A stretch of 64,000 nt of DNA, taken from the NCBI RefSeq assembly GCF_013033355.1, contig NZ_WQDY01000002.1, positions 487,297 through 551,296 of the forward strand, in the 5' to 3' direction. The translations under genes and the position numbers were made by a program. The notes below the pieces were generated by a model, which had not been told where the DNA came from, searched no databases, and saw only the letters and a program-made list of their open reading frames with translations. This document shows, one piece after another, positions 46,013 to 55,347 of this stretch (position 1 is its first letter; each line of letters begins with the position of its first letter). The stretch comes from Ruegeria lacuscaerulensis. Its GTDB lineage: Bacteria > Pseudomonadota > Alphaproteobacteria > Rhodobacterales > Rhodobacteraceae.

Positions 46013-46495
46013 CTATTCCCCTAGTGCCAGTCTCAATCGCGAGAAGTCGGGTTGGCCCTGCTTTGAAATGCGCCACGCATCAAATCTCGGGTTCGGATAC
46101 TCTTCGTTTCTGACTTTGGAGCGTCCGTTCATCCAAACACTTCGGTTTCCGGTGTTTTTTCCGGAGGACGTGGTCACGCAATTCTCAATGAAATCCGCTG
46201 ACGACATGAGCCACATTTCGTCGAGTCGTTCTGAATAAAACATAAAATAAAATCCATCTCGCTCTTCCGGATGGGATTGGCCAACACCGAACAAAGCGGA
46301 AGATCCAAATTTCACCTGATTGGAACGAGCTTTGATTTGCAAGTCGAGCTTTTGTCCCGCTTTGCCCCTGACGATCGCATCAATACCATCATCATCAACA
46401 AGCGGCACAAATACATCGAAGCCATCTTTTAACAGCAGACCGATAACCCAATACTCAATTCGCTTTCCAAAGGACGCGGAGTTTCTAGAGCTCAT
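46013..46495 (-). CDS. PD-(D/E)XK-like protein of unknown function
   Basis: 160 residues from ATG 46495, overlapping the acyl-CoA ligase stop by 4 bases and ending 1 base before mccB. The N-terminal half has an [20 protein letters not shown] helix-strand, then DDDGIDAIV (Asp39) and LDLQIKARS (Gln53-x-Lys55), a D...QxK pattern seen in the PD-(D/E)XK nuclease fold and in DUF4365-like proteins. The C-terminal half (about 70-160) is Trp-rich and has no known motif. The gene is visibly more AT-rich than its neighbours, a hint of transfer. Nuclease activity is unproven. Confidence 0.7.
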   Translation of the reverse strand: MSSRNSASFGKRIEYWVIGLLLKDGFDVFVPLVDDDGIDAIVRGKAGQKLDLQIKARSNQVKFGSSALFGVGQSHPEERDGFYFMFYSERLDEMWLMSSADFIENCVTTSSGKNTGNRSVWMNGRSKVRNEEYPNPRFDAWRISKQGQPDFSRLRLALGE

Positions 46496-48027
46496 CGCCT
46501 CACCTCCGCCGCTGCCCGCGCCTTCAATTCCTTCCGAACAACCTTTCCCGTCACCGTCATCGGCAATTCCTCCAGAAACGCCACCTCGCGCGGATAGGAA
46601 TACTGCGCCAGACGAGCCTTGACCCACTCCTGCAGCTCTGTGCCCGACGCTTCGACCCCCGGCTTCAACACCACATAGGCTTTGACGATCTCGGTCCGCA
46701 GCTTGTCGGGTTTGCCGACCACGCCCACGGTTGCCACCGCCGGGTGGGTCAGCAGGCAATCCTCGATCTCAGCTGGGCCGATCCGGTATCCGGCTGAGGT
46801 GATCACGTCGTCATCGCGCCCCACGAAGCGCAGGTACTCGCCCTCCCACACACCACGGTCGCCGGTGATCAGCCAGTCGCCGCGGAATTTCTGCGCGGTC
46901 TCCTCGGGTCGGTTCCAATATTCTAACAGCATCGAAGCCGAGCCACAGCGGATGGCCACGTCGCCCTCGTGATCGGTCGGATGGCCATCCTCGTCGATCA
47001 CCGCTACCTCATGCCCCGGCACCGGTTTACCAATACAACCGGGGCGCACCGGGAAATCCTCGGCGCAAGAGGACACGACCATGTTGCATTCGGTCTGGCC
47101 GTAGAATTCGTTGATCGTCAAACCGAACGCCTGCTGCCCCCAGGCCAGCATTTCGGCCCCCAGAGGCTCACCGCCCGAGGCGACCGAGCGCAGGCCGGGG
47201 ATGGCCTGATCCGCCGCTTTCAGCATCCGCAGCGCGGTGGGCGGAAAGAACACGTTACGCACGCCGCCACGCGCGACCACATCGGCGCAGGCCTCGGGGG
47301 TGAATTTCTCAAGCCGCGCGGCGACCACGGGGATGCCTAGCGCCAGACCGGGCATCAGCACATCAAACAATCCCCCGATCCAAGCCCAGTCAGCGGGGGT
47401 CCACAGGCAGTCACCGTCGCGCAGGTGGTTGTGACTGATCGAGACGCCCGGTAGATGCCCCGTCAGTACCCGATGCCCGTGCAGCGCGCCCTTGGGGCTG
47501 CCAGTGGTGCCCGAGGTATAGATCAGCACGGCAGGGTCTTCGGGGCCGGTATCAGCAAAGGGCAGTGGCTCGTTTGATGGCGCAATCTGATCCACCAGAA
47601 TGGGCCGCGCCAGATTGGCCAGCAGCGCCGCACCCTCCTCATCCGTCAGCACGATCTGCACGCCCGAGTCGCCAATGCGCGAGGCCAACGCGTCCTGCTG
47701 GAACAGTTTGAACAAAGGCACGGATATCGCGCCCAGCTTCCAAATCGCTAGATGTGCCCCTGCGCACCAAGGGGATTGGCTTAGCAGAACCCCTATGCGA
47801 TCGCCGGGCTGTACCTGCTGCGCAAGAACCCGGGCCAAACCATCCGTCATTTGTCGCAGCACCCCAAAACTGACACCCTGGCCTTCTGCGGCGGTGAGGT
47901 CGATGATTGCTGTTTGGTCGTCGGGTTGCGACAAGCATTGCAACGCCATGTTGAGGCGCTGAGGCACGTCCCACCCCCCTTCTGTCAGCAACCCAGGTAT
48001 GCGCTCAGCGGGACGCATATTCATCAT
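46492..48027 (-). CDS. AMP-binding acyl-CoA synthetase
   Basis: 511 residues (start may be at 48027, 48024 or 48018). The AMP-binding signature is YTSGTTGSPKGALHGH, with later EFYGQTECNMVV, TGDRGVWEGEYLRFVGRDDD and YSYPREVAFLEELPMTVTGK (the catalytic lysine near the C terminus). In the leucine catabolism cluster it may activate acetoacetate, isovalerate or another short acid; the substrate is inferred from context. Confidence 0.87.
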   Translation of the reverse strand: MMNMRPAERIPGLLTEGGWDVPQRLNMALQCLSQPDDQTAIIDLTAAEGQGVSFGVLRQMTDGLARVLAQQVQPGDRIGVLLSQSPWCAGAHLAIWKLGAISVPLFKLFQQDALASRIGDSGVQIVLTDEEGAALLANLARPILVDQIAPSNEPLPFADTGPEDPAVLIYTSGTTGSPKGALHGHRVLTGHLPGVSISHNHLRDGDCLWTPADWAWIGGLFDVLMPGLALGIPVVAARLEKFTPEACADVVARGGVRNVFFPPTALRMLKAADQAIPGLRSVASGGEPLGAEMLAWGQQAFGLTINEFYGQTECNMVVSSCAEDFPVRPGCIGKPVPGHEVAVIDEDGHPTDHEGDVAIRCGSASMLLEYWNRPEETAQKFRGDWLITGDRGVWEGEYLRFVGRDDDVITSAGYRIGPAEIEDCLLTHPAVATVGVVGKPDKLRTEIVKAYVVLKPGVEASGTELQEWVKARLAQYSYPREVAFLEELPMTVTGKVVRKELKARAAAEVRR

Positions 48028-48082
48028 CCTTTGTTTTCAACGAAGTTACCCGGCGTCGCGAATTTTCGCGGGTCACAGAAAT

Positions 48083-48096
48083 TTGACACAGATCAG
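48083..48096 (+). promoter_or_regulatory. Candidate FNR/FnrL box upstream of ompW
   Basis: TTGAC-N4-ATCAG, two mismatches from the FNR consensus TTGAT-N4-ATCAA, lies 59 bases before the ompW ATG. ompW is controlled by FNR in E. coli, which makes the site plausible. Confidence 0.35.
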
Positions 48097-48154
48097 AGTT
48101 TGCGCCCCGAAAGGCGGGCAAGAACGCCTCATCAACAAATTCAAAGGCTGTAAA

Positions 48155-48763
48155 ATGACCAAAAAACTCGCCGCTTTGACCGTCTCCACTGCGCTTGTCG
48201 CGCTGGCCGCCCCCGCATTTGCCCAGAACCAGGGTGACTGGACCGTTGGTATCGGTGCCGGGTATCTGAACCCGAAATCCGACAACGGCACGCTGGCCGG
48301 GCTGGATGCCGACATCGATTCCGACGTCAGCGCCATCTTCACTGTCGAGTACTTTATCCGTGACAATCTGGGCATCGAATTGCTCGCCGCAACGCCGTTC
48401 AACCACAACATCGCGCTTGGCGGCACCGATCTGGCCAGCACCAAACACCTGCCGCCCACCCTGTCGCTGAACTACCACTTCGACACCGGCAGCGCGTGGA
48501 AACCCTATGTTGGTGCGGGTCTGAACTATACCATCTTCTTTGACGAGAAGACGCCGCTGGGCAATGGCGACCTGGACATCGACAACTCGTTCGGCGTCTC
48601 GCTGCAGGCCGGTATCGACTATCAGATCACCGAGAAAGGCGCCGTGCGCCTGAACGTGCGCTGGTTCGACATCGACTCGGACGTCAAACTGGATGGCGTC
48701 GACATTGGCGAAGCCGAAATCGATCCCTGGCTGGTTGGCGTATCCTACGTTCATCGCTTCTGA
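48155..48763 (+). CDS. ompW: OmpW-family outer membrane protein
   Basis: 202 residues from ATG 48155; longer upstream frames are not supported. A signal peptide ends at LAAPAFA (about residue 22). The mature protein has alternating hydrophobic strands of an eight-stranded barrel (WTVGIGAGYLNPKSD, FTVEYFIRDNLGIELLAATP, LNYHFDTGSAWKPYVGAGLN) and the terminal aromatic YVHRF. OmpW proteins form small hydrophobic-substrate channels. It is transcribed opposite to its neighbours and interrupts the leucine gene group. Confidence 0.92.
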   Translation: MTKKLAALTVSTALVALAAPAFAQNQGDWTVGIGAGYLNPKSDNGTLAGLDADIDSDVSAIFTVEYFIRDNLGIELLAATPFNHNIALGGTDLASTKHLPPTLSLNYHFDTGSAWKPYVGAGLNYTIFFDEKTPLGNGDLDIDNSFGVSLQAGIDYQITEKGAVRLNVRWFDIDSDVKLDGVDIGEAEIDPWLVGVSYVHRF

Positions 48764-48777
48764 TCCTTCAATTTCAA

Positions 48778-48811
48778 CGCCCTGCAATCACCCGGATTGC
48801 GGGGCGTTTTT
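48778..48811 (+). terminator. Intrinsic terminator after ompW
   Basis: CGCCCTGCAAT (48778-48788) pairs with ATTGCGGGGCG (48796-48806) over 11 bp (one G-U) around CACCCGG, followed by TTTTT. It lies between the convergent ompW and isovaleryl-CoA dehydrogenase genes and may work partly in both directions. Confidence 0.9.
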
Positions 48812-48814
48812 CTA

Positions 48815-49978
48815 TCAGAGCATTTCGTTCATCATTTCCCGCCCGATCAGCATCCGACGGATTTCGCTAGTTCCCGCACCAATCTCCATCAGCTTCGCGT
48901 CACGGAATATCCGGCTGACCGCTGAATCCGACAGGAACCCGGCCCCTCCCATCGCCTGAACAGCCTGATGCGCCTGCGTCATCGCCTGCTCTGACGCGTA
49001 AAGACAGCACGCCGCAGCATCCTGACGAGTCACGTCACCCCGGTCACAGGCCTTGGCAACCTCGTACACATAGGCCCGCGCAGAGTTCATCGCGGTGTAC
49101 ATGTCGGCGATTTTGCCCTGCATCAACTGAAAGCTGCCGATGGGTTTGCCGAACTGTTTGCGCTCGGCCAGGTACGGCATGATTTCATCCAGACAGGCCG
49201 CGATGATCCCGATCCCGATCCCGGCTAGAACCACGCGTTCATAGTCCAGACCGGACATCAAAACGGCAACACCCTTGCCCTCTTCGCCCAACACGTTCTC
49301 AAAGGGCACCTCGACGTCTTCAAAGATCAGTTCCGATGTGTTCGACCCGCGCATCCCCAGCTTGTCGAAATGGGGAGACGTCGAGAACCCCGTCATTTCC
49401 TTCTCGATCAGAAAGGCGGTAATCCCCTTCGATCCAGCCTCGGGGTCCGTCTTTGCATAGACGACCAGAGTGTCTGCATCCGGCCCGTTGGTGATCCAGT
49501 ATTTGCTGCCATTCAGCCGGTAGTGATCGTTGCGCTTTTCCGCGCGCAGCTTCATCGACACCACATCCGATCCGGCACCCGCCTCGGACATGGCAAGCGC
49601 CCCCACATGCTCGCCGGAAACCAGACGCGGCAGGTATTTCGCCTTTTGTTCATCGGTTCCGTTCAGCTTGATCTGATTGACGCACAGATTCGAATGCGCC
49701 CCGTAGGACAACGAAACAGAGGCCGACGCCCGCGCTACCTCTTCAACGGCGACGGTATGCGCCAGATAGGACATCCCCACCCCGCCATATTCCTCGGGCA
49801 CCGTAATTCCCAGCAGCCCCAGATCACCCATCTCTCGCCATAGCGCATTTGGGAAGGCATTCGTGGCGTCAATCTCGGCGGCCATCGGCTTGACCCGCTC
49901 CTGAGCCCAGCGATGCACCGATTCCCGCAGGGCGTTTACATCCTCGCCCAGGTCAAACTGCATGGTGGCCGTGAACAT
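48815..49978 (-). CDS. liuA: Isovaleryl-CoA dehydrogenase
   Basis: 387 residues (ATG 49978; ATG 49963 is also in frame). Acyl-CoA dehydrogenase marks are [58 protein letters not shown], and a C-terminal [24 protein letters not shown] segment with [20 protein letters not shown]. Isovaleryl-CoA is the likely substrate from the linked MCC and HMG-CoA lyase genes. It uses FAD and passes electrons to ETF. Confidence 0.92.
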   Translation of the reverse strand: MFTATMQFDLGEDVNALRESVHRWAQERVKPMAAEIDATNAFPNALWREMGDLGLLGITVPEEYGGVGMSYLAHTVAVEEVARASASVSLSYGAHSNLCVNQIKLNGTDEQKAKYLPRLVSGEHVGALAMSEAGAGSDVVSMKLRAEKRNDHYRLNGSKYWITNGPDADTLVVYAKTDPEAGSKGITAFLIEKEMTGFSTSPHFDKLGMRGSNTSELIFEDVEVPFENVLGEEGKGVAVLMSGLDYERVVLAGIGIGIIAACLDEIMPYLAERKQFGKPIGSFQLMQGKIADMYTAMNSARAYVYEVAKACDRGDVTRQDAAACCLYASEQAMTQAHQAVQAMGGAGFLSDSAVSRIFRDAKLMEIGAGTSEIRRMLIGREMMNEML

Positions 49979-50003
49979 CTGCGATTTCCTCCCCTCGCAT
50001 TAA

Positions 50004-50017
50004 TGAACGGTTGTTCA
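50004..50017. promoter_or_regulatory. Palindrome upstream of isovaleryl-CoA dehydrogenase gene
   Basis: TGAACGGTTGTTCA (TGAAC-N4-GTTCA), 26 bases upstream of the ATG at 49978. This symmetry is typical of TetR/FadR-type operators. No regulator gene is adjacent in the window. Confidence 0.4.
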
Positions 50018-50062
50018 AATAACTATCAGCGAATCCTTTCAGCGTCAACGACGGCCACACAC

Positions 50063-50099
50063 AAACACAGCGCCGACCCGTCAGGGCGGCGCTGTGTTT
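50063..50099 (-). terminator. Strong hairpin after the DegT/StrS gene
   Basis: AAACACAGCGCCG (50063-50075) pairs perfectly over 13 bp with CGGCGCTGTGTTT (50087-50099), with a further CCC-GTCA-GGG inner stem. On the minus strand it ends in GTGTTTG without a long T-run. Position just after the aminotransferase stop (50135) supports a terminator. Confidence 0.65.
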
Positions 50100-50134
50100 A
50101 CATAGAGCGTGCGCTGCAGGCGCACTCGATTGGA

Positions 50135-51325
50135 TTACGACTGATAGACCGCGCCAACCTCGGCCCGGATGATCCGCGCAATCAGGCGGCAATCCTCCAG
50201 CGAGAATGTCAGCGGCACCCGCATATCCATGATCCCCGCCAGGACCCGGTCACTGGCGGGCAGAGGCGCACTATCCGCATAGCGCCAACTGTCGTATCGC
50301 GAGGTAAAACCAGTGGGCTCGGCCCCACCGAACCACTTCAACTCGACCCCACGCGCAGCACAGCGGTGGATCACCTCGGCGATACGCTCGGGCGACCAAT
50401 CCAGCAAGAGGAATTGAATGGATGAGCCCACATAGGTCTCACCTTCGGGCCGTTCGACAATAGTTAGGCCGGGCGTGTCGCGCAGACCATCTTCGATCTC
50501 AGCATAGCGTTCGTTCCAGCGCGAAACCTGCTGGTCCAGATCCCGCAGTTGAGGCCGCAGGATCGCCGCCCGCAGGTTATCCATCCTGCCCGAGACATTG
50601 GGGGTGTTATATTTGATCCGCTCAAACACCTCTGGCCCCGGTGCGGCCAGATGACGTTCGTACAGCATATACGAGCCCGACAACATCGTCGCCTTCGCTG
50701 CAAGTTCCTCATCATCGGTGACCAGCAAGCCGCCCTCACCCGAGTTCACATGCTTGTAGGTCTGGCAGGAATAACACCCAATGGCCCCCTGCCGCCCCGA
50801 CAATTGCCCGCGCCACGCTGCCCCCATCGTATGGGCGCAGTCCTCGATCACGATCACTCCTGCGGCGTCGCACATCTGCATCAGCCGGTCCATGTCGCAC
50901 AGATGCCCGCGCATATGGCTGAGCATCAGCACTCGCGCCTGATCCAGCTTGGCTTCAAGATCGTCCAGATCAACCACCAACCCTTCGGTCACGCCCACGA
51001 ACACAGGCCTCGCCCCGACCGAGGCGATTGACCCCGGCACCGGCGCCAGCGTGAAAGCATTGGTCAGCACCGGATCACCCGGCTGCACCCCAACTGCGCG
51101 CAGGGCCGCGGCCAGCGCATATCCGCCCGAGGATACCGCCAGACAGTATTTCGCCCCCATCTGCGCCGCGAATTCCTGCTCCAGCAACGCGGTTTCGCCC
51201 AGTTCTCCGGGCACCACGTTATAACGGTGCAACCGCCCATGGCGCAGTACAGCGAGCGCGGCCTCGACCGCCTCTTCGGGGATGGGTTCCTGCTGGGTGA
51301 AGCTGCCAGTGAATATCTCGGTCAT
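50135..51325 (-). CDS. DegT/DnrJ/EryC1/StrS-family aminotransferase
   Basis: 396 residues of the PLP-dependent fold. Marks are EFAAQMGAKYCLAVSSGGYA, VIVIEDCAHTMGAAWRG, YSCQTYKHVNSGEGGLLVTD (PLP lysine in YKHVNSGEGG) and RMDNLRAAILRPQL. Such enzymes transaminate keto-sugars or, less commonly, other substrates. There is no sugar-nucleotide gene next to it, so the substrate is unassigned. It lies in a minus-strand pair with gph. Confidence 0.88.
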   Translation of the reverse strand: MTEIFTGSFTQQEPIPEEAVEAALAVLRHGRLHRYNVVPGELGETALLEQEFAAQMGAKYCLAVSSGGYALAAALRAVGVQPGDPVLTNAFTLAPVPGSIASVGARPVFVGVTEGLVVDLDDLEAKLDQARVLMLSHMRGHLCDMDRLMQMCDAAGVIVIEDCAHTMGAAWRGQLSGRQGAIGCYSCQTYKHVNSGEGGLLVTDDEELAAKATMLSGSYMLYERHLAAPGPEVFERIKYNTPNVSGRMDNLRAAILRPQLRDLDQQVSRWNERYAEIEDGLRDTPGLTIVERPEGETYVGSSIQFLLLDWSPERIAEVIHRCAARGVELKWFGGAEPTGFTSRYDSWRYADSAPLPASDRVLAGIMDMRVPLTFSLEDCRLIARIIRAEVGAVYQS

Positions 51326-51364
51326 GGCTCTGTTCTGGTCCTCACGCCCGCTCGGGTCAAGAGA

Positions 51365-52036
51365 CTAAGCCGCCGCACCAATCAACCCCTCGACCACGCG
51401 GGGCAGATCATCGAAATGATGCAGCAACGCCTCGGGCTCCAGCGCGGCCATATCGTCACCAGAAGGGCCGAATGTAACCAGAACCGAAGGCACGCCCGCC
51501 GCCTTTGCCGTGTTCCGGTCGGTATCGGAGTCGCCGATCAGAACACACAGGTCGGGATGACCACCTGCCCGCCGCGCAGCCTCGCGCAGCGGTTCGGGGT
51601 CGGGTTTGCGCACGGGCAACGTATCCGCCCCGACCAGAGCGGCGAACTGATCCCGCACTCCCATCTGTGACAGCAACTGATGCGCCAGCGCCTCGGGCTT
51701 GTTGGTGCAGATGCCCACGCCGTAACCGGCCGCTTTCAGCGCCTCAACCGCGTCCAACGCGCCGGGATAGAAGGTGGTATGGGTGTCGATGGCCTGCGCG
51801 TAGGCCTCCAGCAACATCGGGTAATAGTCCGAAATGGTCTGCTCTTCGAATGCTCCAACACGCTTTAACCCGTGGGTCAGCATCATCCGACCACCCCGAA
51901 GTGCCACGCCCGCGTCCTGCCCGTGGATCAGCACATCACCATGGCCCATATGACGAAAACAATGGTTCGCGGCCTCCAGCAGATCGCCGGATGTATCCGC
52001 CAAAGTTCCATCCAGATCGAAGATTACGGTACGCAT
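51365..52036 (-). CDS. gph: Phosphoglycolate phosphatase
   Basis: 223 residues. HAD motifs are VIFDLDGTLADT (nucleophile Asp), GICTNKPEAL, and VRKPDPEPLREAA plus LIGDSDTDRNTAKAAG, with an inserted cap typical of Gph. It removes phosphate from 2-phosphoglycolate formed in DNA repair or metabolism. It is divergent from glmU with 134 bases between, a region with no recognised elements. Confidence 0.88.
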   Translation of the reverse strand: MRTVIFDLDGTLADTSGDLLEAANHCFRHMGHGDVLIHGQDAGVALRGGRMMLTHGLKRVGAFEEQTISDYYPMLLEAYAQAIDTHTTFYPGALDAVEALKAAGYGVGICTNKPEALAHQLLSQMGVRDQFAALVGADTLPVRKPDPEPLREAARRAGGHPDLCVLIGDSDTDRNTAKAAGVPSVLVTFGPSGDDMAALEPEALLHHFDDLPRVVEGLIGAAA

Positions 52037-52170
52037 AAAGCCTCCTGCCTCGGCGGGTTTTCGCCACGTCGTGTTGCAAACGGCAATCTAGTTTGATGCC
52101 CGAACCGCTTGCGCCTTTGCCCCCAGCGGATAAAACGGTCGCCAACAAAACACAAAGAGAAAACGAATTC

Positions 52171-53523
52171 ATGAGCACCGCCCTTGTCATCCTCGCCGCC
52201 GGAAAAGGCACCCGGATGAATTCGGATATCCCCAAAGTTCTGCATCCCATCGCGCAAGCTCCGATGCTAGTCCACGCCATGCGCGCCGGGGCCGTGCTGT
52301 CGCCCGAACGCACGGTGATTATCACCGGCCACGGCTCCGAGGCCGTTGCCAAGGTCGCCACAGCCGAGGATGAGACCGCGCAGATTGCCGTACAAGAGGA
52401 ACAGTTGGGCACCGCCCATGCCGTCGCCCAGGCCCGCGCCGCGCTGGAGGGGTTCGAAGGCGACGTGGTGGTCCTTTACGGTGACACGCCGTTTCTGCAG
52501 CCCGACACGCTGGAACGGATGATCGAGGCACGCGCACAGAATGATTTGGTCATTCTGGGGTTCGAGGCCGCCGATCCCGCTCGCTACGGCCGCCTTGTCA
52601 TGCAGGGCGACACGCTGGAACGGATCGTTGAATACAAGGATGCCTCGGATGAGGAACGCGCGATAAGCTTCTGCAATTCTGGACTTTTGGCATGTGACGC
52701 GCAGACGTTGTTCTCGTTGATAGACGCCGTGGGCAATGACAATGCGTCCAAGGAATACTACCTGACCGACGTGGTCGAGATCGCCCGCAGCCGGGATCTG
52801 AAAGTCACCGCCGTTGCCTGTGACGAGGCGCAGACGCTGGGTGTGAATTCACGTGCGGATTTGGCGGCCGCCGATGATGTCTTCCAAGCTCGTGCCCGCG
52901 CTGAACTTCTGGATCTAGGCGTCACGCTGATGGCCCCCGACACCGTCTATCTGGCCGCCGATACGATCATTGGGCGGGACACGGTGATCGAGCCCAACGT
53001 GGTCTTCGGCCCCGGCGTAACCGTCGAAAGTGGCGCGACGATCCGCGCGTTTTCGCATCTGGAAGGCTGCCATGTCAGCCGCGGAGCTATCGTCGGCCCC
53101 TACGCCCGCCTGCGCCCCGGCGCGGAACTGGCCGAGAACACGCGCATCGGGAATTTCGTCGAAATCAAGAATGCCGAGGTCGCCGAAGGGGCTAAGGTCA
53201 ACCACCTCAGCTATATCGGGGATGCCTCCGTTGGCGCCGCAACAAATATCGGAGCGGGTACGATCACCTGTAACTATGATGGCGTGATGAAGCACAAAAC
53301 CACGATTGGCGAGAATGTCTTCATCGGATCAAACACCATGCTGGTTGCCCCCGTGACCGTCGGCGACGGCGCCATGACGGCGACCGGCACGGTGGTCACG
53401 CGCAACGTGGAACCAGACGCACTGGCCGTGGCGCGCGCCAAGCAGGACAATAAACCCGGTTATGCGCGCAAACTTTTTGAAATGCTCAAGGCGAAGAAGG
53501 CTCGCCGCGATAAAGGAGCCTGA
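52171..53523 (+). CDS. glmU: Bifunctional N-acetylglucosamine-1-phosphate uridyltransferase / acetyltransferase
   Basis: 450 residues from ATG 52171. The pyrophosphorylase N-terminal domain has LAAGKGTRMNS and VLYGDTPFLQP; the left-handed beta-helix acetyltransferase domain (about 245-450) has hexapeptide repeats (VVFGPGVTVESGATI, GAGTITCNYDG, IGSNTMLVAPVTVGD). It makes UDP-GlcNAc for peptidoglycan and LPS. It ends 3 bases before glmS. Confidence 0.97.
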   Translation: MSTALVILAAGKGTRMNSDIPKVLHPIAQAPMLVHAMRAGAVLSPERTVIITGHGSEAVAKVATAEDETAQIAVQEEQLGTAHAVAQARAALEGFEGDVVVLYGDTPFLQPDTLERMIEARAQNDLVILGFEAADPARYGRLVMQGDTLERIVEYKDASDEERAISFCNSGLLACDAQTLFSLIDAVGNDNASKEYYLTDVVEIARSRDLKVTAVACDEAQTLGVNSRADLAAADDVFQARARAELLDLGVTLMAPDTVYLAADTIIGRDTVIEPNVVFGPGVTVESGATIRAFSHLEGCHVSRGAIVGPYARLRPGAELAENTRIGNFVEIKNAEVAEGAKVNHLSYIGDASVGAATNIGAGTITCNYDGVMKHKTTIGENVFIGSNTMLVAPVTVGDGAMTATGTVVTRNVEPDALAVARAKQDNKPGYARKLFEMLKAKKARRDKGA

Positions 53524-53526
53524 CCC

Positions 53527-55347
53527 ATGTGTGGTATCGTAGGCGTATTGGGTGAACACGAGGTCGCCCCCATTCTGGTCGAGGCGCTGAAGCGCCTTGA
53601 ATATCGCGGTTATGACAGCGCCGGGATTGCGACCGTGAACAACGGCGCGTTGGGACGCAGACGGGCAGTGGGCAAGCTGGTGAACCTCAGCGATTTGCTG
53701 GTACATGACCCCCTGCCCGGTAAATCGGGTATCGGCCATACCCGCTGGGCCACCCATGGCGTACCCTCGGTCACGAATGCGCACCCGCATCAGGCGGGCC
53801 CCGTGGCCGTGGTTCATAACGGAATCGTGGAAAACTACCGCGAATTACGGGCCGAACTGGCAGAACATGGCGTCGATTTCGTCACCGAAACCGACACCGA
53901 AACCGTCGCCCTCATGGCCGAGCATTTCCTGAATACGGGCCTGTCGCCGGTTGACGCCGCATTCAAAACCATCGACCGGCTTGAGGGGGCTTTTGCGTTG
54001 GCGTTCCTTTTTGACGGTCAGGACGATTTGATCGTGGCGGCGCGCAAGGGCTCTCCGCTGGCCGTCGGTCACGGGGATGGCGAGATGTACGTAGGTTCGG
54101 ACGCCATCGCATTGGCCCCGCTAACCGACCGTATCACCTATCTTGAAGAGGGTGACCGCGCCGTGCTGACCCGCACCTCGCTGGAGATCCGCAACGAAGC
54201 CGGTGAGTTGGTCAATCGTGAGCTCCGCCAGATCAAGATCGACCAATCCCGCGCCGACAAGGGCGGGCACAAGCATTTCATGGCCAAAGAAATCGCCGAA
54301 CAACCCGTTGTCGTGGCCGAGGCGATCCGATCCTATCTGCGCACCGGCGGGGACGAGATCACCCTGCCCGGCAATTTGGATTTCACCAAGCTGGACCGTC
54401 TGACCATGGTCGCCTGCGGCACCGCTTTCTATGCCTGCCTGACCGCGAAATACTGGTTTGAACAACTGGCGCAAATCCCTGTCGAGGTCGATATCGCCAG
54501 CGAGTTCCGTTATCGCGAACCGCCCATTCCCGGTCGCACAGCAGCGCTGTTCGTCAGCCAGTCGGGCGAAACCGCCGACACGCTGGCCGCGCTGCGCTAT
54601 TGCGAGGGCAAGGCCGACAAGATCGTCTCGGTGGTCAATGTTCCCGAAAGCTCGATCGCGCGGGAAAGCGATATTGCTCTGCCGATCCATGCGGGGGTTG
54701 AGATCGGCGTCGCCTCGACCAAAGCCTTCACTTGCCAGCTGAGCGTGTTGCTAATGCTGGCGCTGAAAGCGGCCGCTGATCGCGGCACTCTGACTCCCGA
54801 GGAACTGGCTGATCACGCCGCCGCCTTGCGCGGCCTACCATCTGTGCTGAACACCGCGCTGGAGCAAAACGATGCCATTCGCGCCGCTGCCCAACGCCTG
54901 TCCGAGGCGCGCGACGTTCTGTTTCTGGGCCGCGGCCTAATGTTCCCATTGGCAATGGAAGGCGCACTGAAACTGAAAGAAATCAGCTATATACACGCCG
55001 AAGGTTATGCATCAGGTGAGCTGAAACATGGGCCCATCGCCTTGATCGACAAGCATATGCCTGTGGTGGTGATGGCCCCGCGCGATGCGGTTTTCGACAA
55101 GACGGTGTCGAACATGCAAGAGGTCATGGCGCGCAAAGGTAAAGTCATCCTCGTTTCCGACGATGACGGCATCGCCGAGGCCAAGGACGGGGTGCAAAGC
55201 ACCATTCGAATGCCGCATATCCACCCGGGCCTTGCGCCCATCCTCTATTCGGTTCCGGCGCAACTACTGGCCTATCACACAGCCGTGGCAAAGGGGACGG
55301 ATGTGGACCAGCCGCGCAATCTGGCGAAGTCCGTCACCGTCGAATGA
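53527..55347 (+). CDS. glmS: Glutamine--fructose-6-phosphate aminotransferase (isomerizing)
   Basis: 606 residues. The glutaminase domain starts with MCGIVGVLG (Cys2 nucleophile) and has HTRWATHG and HNGIVENY; two SIS domains follow (ACGTAFYACLTAKYW, VSQSGETADTLAAL, EGALKLKEISYIHAEG, ELKHGPIALID). It forms glucosamine-6-phosphate, the first step of the hexosamine pathway. It is paired with glmU. The stop overlaps the next gene. Confidence 0.98.
   Translation: MCGIVGVLGEHEVAPILVEALKRLEYRGYDSAGIATVNNGALGRRRAVGKLVNLSDLLVHDPLPGKSGIGHTRWATHGVPSVTNAHPHQAGPVAVVHNGIVENYRELRAELAEHGVDFVTETDTETVALMAEHFLNTGLSPVDAAFKTIDRLEGAFALAFLFDGQDDLIVAARKGSPLAVGHGDGEMYVGSDAIALAPLTDRITYLEEGDRAVLTRTSLEIRNEAGELVNRELRQIKIDQSRADKGGHKHFMAKEIAEQPVVVAEAIRSYLRTGGDEITLPGNLDFTKLDRLTMVACGTAFYACLTAKYWFEQLAQIPVEVDIASEFRYREPPIPGRTAALFVSQSGETADTLAALRYCEGKADKIVSVVNVPESSIARESDIALPIHAGVEIGVASTKAFTCQLSVLLMLALKAAADRGTLTPEELADHAAALRGLPSVLNTALEQNDAIRAAAQRLSEARDVLFLGRGLMFPLAMEGALKLKEISYIHAEGYASGELKHGPIALIDKHMPVVVMAPRDAVFDKTVSNMQEVMARKGKVILVSDDDGIAEAKDGVQSTIRMPHIHPGLAPILYSVPAQLLAYHTAVAKGTDVDQPRNLAKSVTVE

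Noticed and set aside
53400..53526. glmS ribozyme or riboswitch upstream of glmS
   Set aside because: Only 3 bases separate glmU and glmS and no catalytic glmS ribozyme core is possible there.
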